29,652 nucleotides of DNA from Euryarchaeota archaeon UBA28 (lineage in GTDB: Archaea > Thermoplasmatota > Poseidoniia > Poseidoniales > Thalassarchaeaceae): assembly GCA_002501605.1 (NCBI GenBank), contig DANW01000016.1, positions 3,000 through 32,651 on the forward strand, in the 5' to 3' direction. The first letter of the stretch is position 1. Each line of letters opens with the position of its first letter. The translations under genes and the position numbers were made by a program. The notes beneath the pieces were generated by a model. The model worked only from the letters and a program-made list of their open reading frames with translations. It was not told where the DNA came from and searched no databases. Positions 23,841 through 29,652 of the stretch are shown piece by piece.

Positions 23841-24314
23841 CTATTCGTTCAACCAACTCAACCAACGAGATACTTTGGTCTGAACTTCTGGGACTTCCAT
23901 TTCTGATCTACAACACGCCTCCCAACAGAGTTGCTCGCCTTTCGGAGAGATGGAGAATAGCTCAGCCCTGAATAGCACTCCATCATGCTCCGAGCAATCG
24001 CACCTGTTGTCGTCCACAAAGCAATGAAGCAGGTGTTTGGGATAGTGGTGCATCTTACCAGAGGCTGGGCAACAAAGCATCACACTTCTGTCGAAGAAGA
24101 CCAACGATTGGCCGGTTTCATTGTCTACCTCATGTCCCACTATCCTCGTTCTGTTGAGCAAGGTGGCGACATCTACATTGTACCAAGTAGAATATGAGGG
24201 AGAGAGGCCTAGAGAGGAGACCTCATCCAGATACTCTTGTTTACGAAGAAGGTGTACCGCCTCTTCGCTCGCCACGAGTACCCAAACAAGGGGGTCCCAT
24301 ATGAATACACCCAA
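23841..24314 (-). CDS. Unrecognised Cys/His-rich protein
   Basis: 157 residues from TTG 24314; no family recognised. The middle carries a dense Cys/His group: C81, C82, H89, H90, H94, H97, C98, C105, C107, H110, then C130, C134 and C135, which suggests metal binding. The amino part (LRKQEYLDEVSSLG) is helical. The frame stays open to ATG 24401, but that extra part is very AT-rich, overlaps the Lrp promoter and encodes atypical Lys/Tyr/Ile-rich sequence. A TATA-like CCTATATTCG on this strand about 27 bases before TTG 24314 supports a leaderless start there; GTG 24275 is also possible. It lies 53 bases before eno on the same strand. Confidence 0.55.
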   Translation of the reverse strand: MGVFIWDPLVWVLVASEEAVHLLRKQEYLDEVSSLGLSPSYSTWYNVDVATLLNRTRIVGHEVDNETGQSLVFFDRSVMLCCPASGKMHHYPKHLLHCFVDDNRCDCSEHDGVLFRAELFSISPKGEQLCWEACCRSEMEVPEVQTKVSRWLSWLNE

Positions 24315-24369
24315 TGTAGCTAATTTTTCAAATGTACGAATATAGGAATATTTTACAATAAACTTTCCG

Positions 24370-24420
24370 TTATAAGTAGAATAAGTACAAATAGTATCCA
24401 TAATACGGATAAAATACTAT
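24370..24420 (+). promoter_or_regulatory. Promoter and inverted-repeat operator candidate of the Lrp-family gene
   Basis: TTATAAGT at 24370-24377 is a TATA-like box. Between it and the start codon, ATAGTATCC (24391-24399) faces GGAT (24407-24410) and ATACTAT (24414-24420), an interrupted inverted repeat that reaches into the ATG. Lrp/AsnC proteins often bind such sites and repress their own genes. Confidence 0.5.
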
Positions 24421-24838
24421 GAAAGTTGATTCCCTTGATAGATCGATTTTAACCGTACTCAGAGACTCGGGCAGGGCTTCTTTCGTTGAGATAGCGGAAA
24501 GAGTCGGGGTTACTGAGAGAACCATCAGAACCAGAATGAAGAGATTAGAGGAGGATGGTGTTATCAGGGGCTACACAATTAGAGAGACTGGGATAGGCCT
24601 TACCGCTTTGATAAGGATGAAAGTCGGCCCTGGGACAGAAATCGGTTCCCTCGCCGGAGAGTTCGCTAGTTGGGATGGTGTGGAGAGTGTGTATGAGATT
24701 AGTGGAGACGCAGATCTGATTGCTGTGGTGCATGTAGACGACACGTTCGGGCTGAGAGAGATGCTGGATAAGATGTGGCTGACAGCGCCCGCGGAGATTA
24801 GCTCAACTCAAACAGAGTTGGTCTTGGAGCAGTATTGA
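24419..24838 (+). CDS. Lrp/AsnC family transcriptional regulator
   Basis: A 139-residue Lrp/AsnC-type regulator. Residues 1-60 form the winged helix-turn-helix (VDSLDRSILTVLRDSGRASF, EIAERVGVTERTIRTRMKRL, EEDGVIRGYT); residues about 65-139 form the RAM ligand-binding domain (VYEISGDADLIAVVHVDD). Such proteins are usually octamers that sense amino acids; the effector here is unknown. An inverted repeat over the start codon suggests autoregulation. The stop codon abuts the convergent thioredoxin-fold gene exactly. Confidence 0.93.
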   Translation: MKVDSLDRSILTVLRDSGRASFVEIAERVGVTERTIRTRMKRLEEDGVIRGYTIRETGIGLTALIRMKVGPGTEIGSLAGEFASWDGVESVYEISGDADLIAVVHVDDTFGLREMLDKMWLTAPAEISSTQTELVLEQY

Positions 24839-25387
24839 TCAATCCTTCCACTTCACAGAGCATCCGATACTTTTCGTCCTAGGGTTAGAAATTTCTCTTC
24901 CGGAGACATAGTCATCGATGGCCTCTGAAAGATCGTTTGTTGTTGCATGTGAGGGGTCTCTTGGGGAGTCATCCATTCTCCCTCGATAAACTACCACTCC
25001 CGAGGATGAGACTAGGTAGAACTCCGGGGTTCTCTCTGCCCCGTAAGAAGTAGCTACTGTCTGATCTTCGTCGTGGAGGTATGGATATGTCATCCCTCTT
25101 TGGGATCTCTTTACCATGTTGTCCCAAGAATCGGCCTCGTACATCACGGGATCGTTGGAATTGATTCCAACAAATCCTAGTCCGTTATTTCTGGCCTTCT
25201 CTGCAATTTCCTCTATCCTCCCCTCGGAACCTACGACATATGGACAGTGGTTGCAGGTGAACATTACTACTCCTCCGCTGTTACCCAATACTTCAGAAAG
25301 GGAAACATGGGACCCTCCAGAGCCCTCATTGGCGTTTGGAAGTTTGAATTTTGGAGCGTGGTTTCCCGGTTCGATTGATTCGGCCAT
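24839..25387 (-). CDS. Thioredoxin-fold AhpC/TSA-type protein with CxxC
   Basis: 182 residues of the thioredoxin/peroxiredoxin-like family. MFTCNHCPYV has Cys45 and Cys48 as a CxxC pair, near GFVGINSNDP and then TPEFYLVSSSGVVVYRGRMDD, the cis-Pro strand and following hairpin. The family (thioredoxin family proteins of the TCNHCPYV type) is widespread but poorly characterised; a redox role in the cytoplasm is likely, and there is no signal peptide. It starts 25 bases after the TPR gene on the same strand, so the two are probably co-transcribed. Confidence 0.87.
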   Translation of the reverse strand: MAESIEPGNHAPKFKLPNANEGSGGSHVSLSEVLGNSGGVVMFTCNHCPYVVGSEGRIEEIAEKARNNGLGFVGINSNDPVMYEADSWDNMVKRSQRGMTYPYLHDEDQTVATSYGAERTPEFYLVSSSGVVVYRGRMDDSPRDPSHATTNDLSEAIDDYVSGREISNPRTKSIGCSVKWKD

Positions 25388-25412
25388 GCTTCTGCGCGTG
25401 GAAGGGAGTGAT

Positions 25413-27710
25413 TCAATCCTCCGGCTGCAAGACCTCGGGTACTATGGCCGAAATTTTTCCCTTGCATTCCTCCAACCTTCTCCTAGCTAGTCTGTGTTGT
25501 GGATCAATGTCCAAGACCTTTCTCCAAGCATTGATCGCCTCTTTTGTGTCTCCTCGTTCATGCAAAATTGCGGCAATCATTAGCTTTGCATCTATGTGCT
25601 TCGAATCGTTTCTAGATGCGCTCTCAAAGTCAGATAACGCTTCCTCCCCTCTCCCGAAGTCGAGATAGAGGAGTCCCCTCTGATACCATGCATCGGAATT
25701 ATTGGGGTCTACTCTCAATGCTGAGTTTAGTGGCCTCTCTGCCTGTTCCGCCTTGTCCATAGCAATCAAACAAGTCCCAAGATGTACTAATGCCATGACG
25801 TGCTCATCTCTACGATCTAGAATTCTCCTGAGCTCGGCCTCGGCCTCTTTCCAGTCTCCGAGATTCATCAGTACCTCTGCCCTTCTCTGACGAGCAATGA
25901 GGAGTGTTGGGGATGTTGATATTAGATGATCGGCATCGTCTAGTGATGAGTCCAGATCGCCCTTCAGAAGAGATGCAGAGCACCTATTGAGCCTGGCTCG
26001 AATATGACTCGGGTCCATATTCAGTACTTTGGAGAAGAGGGTCTGTGCCTCGGTTAGTCTCCCTTGTTTGGCCGCGATGAGCCCTCTGATGAATGGAACC
26101 ACGGGGTGGTCATGCAAGTGGGTTGCCGCTTCCGCAACATGTGTGTTGGCTTGGTCCAGCTTTCCCTGCTCGATGCATAATTGTGCTTCCTCAAGGGGGA
26201 TTGATGTGTGCTCTGGAATTAGTCTCCTAGCCCTAACTAAGGCGACTTCTGCCTCATTTAGTGATCTCTGATACCTTAGTGCCCTAGACCTTCCCAACCA
26301 AGCAAGTCCGCTCTCTCTATCATGGTCTATTGCGGCATCAAATGAAATTAGGGCGTCTATCAAGAGGATTTGATCGTGAGTTCCATAGTCATCTCTGTAC
26401 TGCTCTGCATCATGCAGATGCAGTCTGCCCTCCATCACGTGCATGCAGGCGCTATCCCAGCACTCTGGAGGGGCTTCGTTGAGGACTTCCTTTGCCCACT
26501 CTATTGAGCCGGCCTTTAGAAGAACTAAGCTGAGTCTCGCCCTGGCTTGGGCGTCTTCTGGAGTAGTCTCGATATGCTCCTCCAAGACTGCGCGAGCGGC
26601 GTCCAGCCTTCCTTCATTTTCTAACACCTCAGCCTCCATTATAACCCCATACTCGCCCAAGGCAGTGGCCCTCCTTATGCTCTTGATTGCCTCCTTTGAG
26701 TTACCCTCCCCTGCTGCAAGTATCTTTGCGTGTAGCAACCAAGCCGGGCCACTCCCGTCATTCACCTCTATCGCGGATGTGATTGCTTCCATAGCCGCAC
26801 CGGCCTCTCCGAGAAGGAGTAGCTTCGCCGCTCTCTCTATGAGAAGGGGAGCGTCCGATGGATCTAGATTAGAAGTTGGTCCTGTAATCCTCGATTCCTT
26901 CGCTCTCATGGCGATTTCGGAAAGTCTTGCAGAGTCTTCGGTCTCTTCCAATGGTTGGCCCAGTGCAACTAATCTGGTCTTGTTCCTTAGGTACCTTTCA
27001 TCTTCAGAACCGACTAGGATAGATGCCTGTTCAGCCAATGCCTCAACATCATCCGGATTCGACGCAAGCAGTCTTTCTAGGGTTCTATCCAGTGATTCTA
27101 GATCTCCAGATTCTCTCTGAATCCTTGCAAGCGAGCGCAGGGAGCTTGAGTCCTCTGGGTCCATCAGATTAGCCATCTTGTAGCAGTCGGCGGCTCTTGA
27201 AGTCCTTGCAGAGGCATGGAAAAGGCCTCCTAGGATTCTTTGCTCACTACCATTGAGTTCCAGATCTTCTGCCTTCATCTCTGCCTCTGTAAGTATAGCA
27301 TCCAGTCTTTCTACCAGTGGAAGCAACCCTGGGAGAATGGAGGCGCTATCGACGGAATTACCATCATGCTTCTCGATTATGGCCTTGGCTGCATGTGTTG
27401 CTATTGCGCATGACTCACTTGAGCTGACTGCTACACCTTGATCGAATAGCAAATTCTCTGCACTTTCGAGTTTGCGATGTACACCTAGTAGATTTCGGAC
27501 TTCGGGAGTCTCTCCGAGAATTGTGTCCACCCCTCTGGAAAGGAGGTCCAACCTCTGGGTCGTGTCAGTGAGATTCGATTGCAGAGTCCCCATTCTACTC
27601 ATCATTCTGTCTCTGTGATTTAGGACCGATCTATGTCTCAGCCATAGTGCGAGAACCGTTACTCCAAGTATCCCGTAAAGGGCGAGGATACCAGCCGTGG
27701 TCTGATCCAT
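25413..27710 (-). CDS. Membrane-anchored TPR-repeat protein
   Basis: 765 residues. One amino-terminal membrane helix (about 7-25, GILALYGILGVTVLALWL) is followed by a basic stretch, a coiled-coil-like part (about 36-75) and then at least 14 to 16 tetratricopeptide-type helical pairs to the end. The clearest are the last ones: AWYQRGLLYLDFGRGEEALS and HIDAKLMIAAILHERGDTKE. TPR arrays hold protein partners, so a cytosolic scaffold at the membrane is the likely role. No enzymatic domain. It starts at ATG 27710 without a clear ribosome binding site, about 40 bases downstream of a structured element that follows dnaG. Confidence 0.85.
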   Translation of the reverse strand: MDQTTAGILALYGILGVTVLALWLRHRSVLNHRDRMMSRMGTLQSNLTDTTQRLDLLSRGVDTILGETPEVRNLLGVHRKLESAENLLFDQGVAVSSSESCAIATHAAKAIIEKHDGNSVDSASILPGLLPLVERLDAILTEAEMKAEDLELNGSEQRILGGLFHASARTSRAADCYKMANLMDPEDSSSLRSLARIQRESGDLESLDRTLERLLASNPDDVEALAEQASILVGSEDERYLRNKTRLVALGQPLEETEDSARLSEIAMRAKESRITGPTSNLDPSDAPLLIERAAKLLLLGEAGAAMEAITSAIEVNDGSGPAWLLHAKILAAGEGNSKEAIKSIRRATALGEYGVIMEAEVLENEGRLDAARAVLEEHIETTPEDAQARARLSLVLLKAGSIEWAKEVLNEAPPECWDSACMHVMEGRLHLHDAEQYRDDYGTHDQILLIDALISFDAAIDHDRESGLAWLGRSRALRYQRSLNEAEVALVRARRLIPEHTSIPLEEAQLCIEQGKLDQANTHVAEAATHLHDHPVVPFIRGLIAAKQGRLTEAQTLFSKVLNMDPSHIRARLNRCSASLLKGDLDSSLDDADHLISTSPTLLIARQRRAEVLMNLGDWKEAEAELRRILDRRDEHVMALVHLGTCLIAMDKAEQAERPLNSALRVDPNNSDAWYQRGLLYLDFGRGEEALSDFESASRNDSKHIDAKLMIAAILHERGDTKEAINAWRKVLDIDPQHRLARRRLEECKGKISAIVPEVLQPED

Positions 27711-27750
27711 CGTAGTCAGCGGAACTGTTGGACTTTTGATGCCTTCTGCT

Positions 27751-27796
27751 GGCGGGCATGGTCAGACGTAGGTTCTGACCGGGACTACGTCCCGCC
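27751..27796 (-). other. Structured inverted-repeat element after dnaG (terminator, leader or small RNA)
   Basis: On the minus strand GGCGGG (27796-27791) pairs with CCCGCC (27756-27751) and encloses a perfect 7-base-pair hairpin, GGTCAGA with TCTGACC, loop ACCTACG. The CTACG of that loop is complementary to CGTAG in the left arm, allowing a pseudoknot or an alternative 7-pair stem GACGTAG/CTACGTC. It lies in the 99-base gap between the dnaG stop and the TPR start. Confidence 0.5.
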
Positions 27797-27809
27797 GTGG
27801 AGCACACCA

Positions 27810-28976
27810 TCAGAGATCTTCTGCGGAGTAAGCCTGGACGTTACCCTTTCGCGTAACTCCCCCTACCGATGTCCCGAGAACATTCTCTATCCCAGCTCCA
27901 GACGCCAGCTCGAATATCCTATCATTGATCTTTCCAGCGAACACTAATCCTGTGGCGCCTGTCGAATCTGCCATCGCTCCGGCTAATGCCCTTGCACCAA
28001 TTGGATCTGATCCAGAGCCATCTTCCATGATGATTACGGCGTTATTCTTCTTTAGGCCGTCCAAATGTGTAGCCCAGTCCTTTACGTGGTCGGGTGCCAC
28101 CAGTGACTCGCTACCCCTTCCGACTGATTTGTCGTCCTCTTTGTTGAGCTCTGATTGAATCCTAGCCACGGCCTTGCTAGCAGCCTCTTTTTGTTGGAGG
28201 TGCTTGGTAATCACCTTTCCTTCCAAGTGTTCAACTTCTCTGCTTTGGGGCGCCATTGCAACATGGGTCAGTGACTTGCCGAGTTGCCCGTTAATTTCCA
28301 TAAGGAGAAGCTTACCTCCCCTGTCTCCGTCAATGAAGGCTGTTACTCCCTTCTTGCTTTTGGCCAACTCGACCAATTGTGGCTTTATTCCGGAGCCCAT
28401 TGTTGCTATTGCATTCTTTATTCCAAACTTTAGTAGGTTCCTGACGTCGTTCCTTCCTTCAACGATGATGATGGCTTCAGACTCGGTAACGTTGGGCCCT
28501 GCAGTCATACCATGATACTCGGTTTCCTTGTCTAGCGTGAGTACCGCTCTGACTTCCTCTAGGATGTTCTTAGAGTCATTGACTCCAGAATTCACCATAT
28601 TCAGCAAGAGTTGCTTTCCTCTCTCGATAACGTGATCCCTCTTCGACGATTGTTGGTTCTCTATCAGTTTAACTTTGATTACGGACTTACACGGTCCGAT
28701 TCTGTCTATCGTTTCCAGAGCGGCCCCTATTACAGCTGTACTGACCTGATCTAGAGACGAAGATACTAGAATCTCCCCCTGTACCTTACCTTTGTTCTGA
28801 TGTAGAATTACATCAACGTGCCCTATTCTACCGGTTCTCTGTAGTTTCCTGAGTTGTAGCGACTCCCCTAACAGACCCTCAGTCTGTCCGAAAATCGCAC
28901 CGACCACGTCCTTCCTCTGGACGTTTCCATCCGTTCGGATGGTTGCGTGTATTACGTACTTTCCTTCTTGTGACAT
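27810..28976 (-). CDS. dnaG: Archaeal DnaG-like primase (Toprim)
   Basis: A 388-residue archaeal DnaG. The conserved amino-terminal region has GAIFGQTEGLLGESLQLRKL; the Toprim domain has IIIVEGRNDVRNL (Glu173) and FIDGDRGG (Asp216, Asp218), the metal-binding residues. In archaea this protein is found with the exosome, promoting poly(A)-rich RNA degradation, and can show primase activity. ATG 28976 (MSQEGKYVI) is chosen because the family begins here and GGAG lies about 10 bases upstream. The frame stays open to 29174, adding up to 66 residues (MNDEAVGHIKL...), which are not family-like but cannot be excluded. Confidence 0.95.
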   Translation of the reverse strand: MSQEGKYVIHATIRTDGNVQRKDVVGAIFGQTEGLLGESLQLRKLQRTGRIGHVDVILHQNKGKVQGEILVSSSLDQVSTAVIGAALETIDRIGPCKSVIKVKLIENQQSSKRDHVIERGKQLLLNMVNSGVNDSKNILEEVRAVLTLDKETEYHGMTAGPNVTESEAIIIVEGRNDVRNLLKFGIKNAIATMGSGIKPQLVELAKSKKGVTAFIDGDRGGKLLLMEINGQLGKSLTHVAMAPQSREVEHLEGKVITKHLQQKEAASKAVARIQSELNKEDDKSVGRGSESLVAPDHVKDWATHLDGLKKNNAVIIMEDGSGSDPIGARALAGAMADSTGATGLVFAGKINDRIFELASGAGIENVLGTSVGGVTRKGNVQAYSAEDL

Positions 28977-29218
28977 ATTTTCATTTCTCCTTCGCTGTTG
29001 GGCCCACTTTTGGGGCTTCGTTCCAGTAGCCGAAATTTCGGCGATGATGGGTGCGTTACACCCTCGAGTAGGCCTAAGCTTGATGTGGCCGACCGCTTCA
29101 TCATTCATGAACGCTCCTGATGTATCTGTAGGTTGGGTACGTGTATCTAGTCTCACAAAGGCCATGAGACCCACTAACTAAGCGAAGCGGATATGTGTGA
29201 GTTGTTTCACGGGATACT
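28977..29218. other. Leader/intergenic region between dnaG and the small gene at 29219
   Basis: No separate gene was supported. On the minus strand it is open in frame with dnaG as far as 29174. It contains a perfect 14-base palindrome, GCCGAAATTTCGGC, at 29029-29042. Promoters for dnaG and the divergent small gene are expected here, but no convincing TATA box was seen. Confidence 0.4.
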
Positions 29219-29428
29219 GTGCCGGGACGCCTCCTCCCATCAGAAGACCCCATTGCAGAGAGTGTGCTGGAGTGGACCATCACAAGGGATTCCAGAGATA
29301 TCAGGCAACTAATGGTGTGGATGGAGGAGTCAGAGGGGAGGAAGGAGAGGGTTATTTTCATGAGCAGGGCTCTAGATTTGATGGATGAAATACAGTATGC
29401 TCTAAGCAGGCTCGATGAGCTGAGGTGA
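29219..29428 (+). CDS. Small unrecognised helical protein
   Basis: 69 residues from GTG 29219. Charged and mostly helical by eye (RDIRQLMVWMEESEGRKERV, then ALDLMDEIQYALSRLDELR), with no Cys, signal or membrane segment and no family recognised. Support comes from its position: it begins just after the dnaG promoter gap, and its last codons contain GAGGTGA, which serves as the ribosome binding site of the next gene 4 bases later. A small adaptor or subunit is possible; no function is claimed. Confidence 0.5.
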   Translation: MPGRLLPSEDPIAESVLEWTITRDSRDIRQLMVWMEESEGRKERVIFMSRALDLMDEIQYALSRLDELR

Positions 29429-29432
29429 GAGT

Positions 29433-29652
29433 TTGCGTTCACTGATACTGGCCGGAGGCAGGTCTACCCGTATGGGCACTGACAAGTGCTTGATCGAGAT
29501 TGATGGCGTTGCGTGTATACAGAGGGTTGCGATGGCCTTGGCAGAAGCAGGTTTGGAGCCAATCAGAATATCTGTTACGTCCCCGGAACATATGGAGAAA
29601 TATGGAAGTGTGATTGACCCCAGCCTCCAAGTGGAATGGGTGGTGGATTCCG
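29433..29652 (+). CDS. MobA-like nucleotidyltransferase (partial)
   Basis: The first 73 codons of a gene that runs off the right edge. From TTG 29433, LILAGGRSTRMGTDKCLIEI is the nucleotide-binding signature of MobA-like NTP transferases (G-G-x-S/G-x-R-M-G-x-x-K), followed by a helix and ISVTSPEHMEKYG. Such enzymes attach GMP or CMP to molybdopterin, or transfer nucleotides to other cofactors or sugars; archaeal CobY-like guanylyltransferases are a second possibility. The start is set by GAGGTGAG a few bases upstream and an in-frame stop at 29421. The missing carboxy end prevents a finer call. Confidence 0.85.
   Translation, partial: MRSLILAGGRSTRMGTDKCLIEIDGVACIQRVAMALAEAGLEPIRISVTSPEHMEKYGSVIDPSLQVEWVVDS

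Noticed and set aside
24315..24401. ATG 24401 as the start of the Cys/His-rich gene
   Set aside because: The stretch is unusually AT-rich, includes the Lrp promoter and encodes atypical sequence; a TATA-like box fits a start at TTG 24314.
29197..29388. Alternative 63-codon plus-strand frame near the right edge
   Set aside because: It overlaps the 29219-29428 gene in another frame and lacks the tight spacing to the MobA-like gene.

Overview
The window looks like a compact chromosomal segment of a marine planktonic euryarchaeon, most likely Marine Group II (Poseidoniia, Thermoplasmatota) or a close relative. The information genes are archaeal: Rpo10, eL18, archaeal-type uL13 and uS9, archaeal Toprim DnaG, a PAC2 proteasome-assembly-type protein, an Lrp/AsnC regulator, and tRNAs with encoded CCA. 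They are mixed with bacterial-type genes: NAD-dependent DNA ligase LigA, pyruvoyl PanD, RlmH and a bacterial-group deoxyhypusine-synthase-like enzyme. GC is moderate, intergenic gaps are short and several convergent gene ends touch or overlap. The lineage is inferred from gene content and was not tested by phylogeny.

Layout. 1-836 (-): the amino-terminal part of a Cas4/RecB-like PD-(D/E)XK nuclease with the four cysteines of an Fe-S cluster, running off the left edge. 909-1712 (+): PAC2 protein. 1713-3824 (-): LigA. 3906-3980 (-): tRNA-Pro(GGG). 4030-5530 (-): the archaeal cluster eL18-uL13-uS9-Rpo10. 5637-13691 (-): one giant 2684-residue surface protein, more than a quarter of the window. 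It has an amino-terminal hydrophobic segment, two blocks of Asp-rich thrombospondin-type-3 repeats around a cupredoxin-like domain, about 1100 residues of beta-sandwich-like sequence, one carboxy-terminal membrane helix and a cytosolic DUF4129-like tail.

13813-18289: a dense mixed-strand block with PanD, RlmH, two unassigned genes, PduO-type cobalamin adenosyltransferase, Nudix hydrolase, DHH phosphoesterase and a small membrane protein. 18362-19892 (+): GNAT acetyltransferase and an internally duplicated membrane protein. 19903-19973 (-): tRNA-Cys(GCA). 20043-22554 (+): aminotransferase, SpeD and the deoxyhypusine-synthase-like enzyme, a likely polyamine unit. Enolase (-) overlaps the end of that unit. 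Then come a Cys/His-rich unknown (-), an Lrp/AsnC regulator (+) with an inverted repeat over its start, a thioredoxin-fold protein (-), a membrane-anchored TPR protein (-) and DnaG (-). A structured inverted-repeat element lies between the TPR gene and dnaG. The right edge holds a small unknown gene and the start of a MobA-like nucleotidyltransferase (+).

The strongest candidates for something under-described are the giant surface protein (extracellular calcium-binding-type repeats joined through one helix to a DUF4129-like tail), the SpeD/DHS-like pair, and the structured element after dnaG. No CRISPR array, prophage or insertion sequence was seen. There is no gene-free stretch over 300 bases; the longest is 28977-29218 upstream of dnaG.
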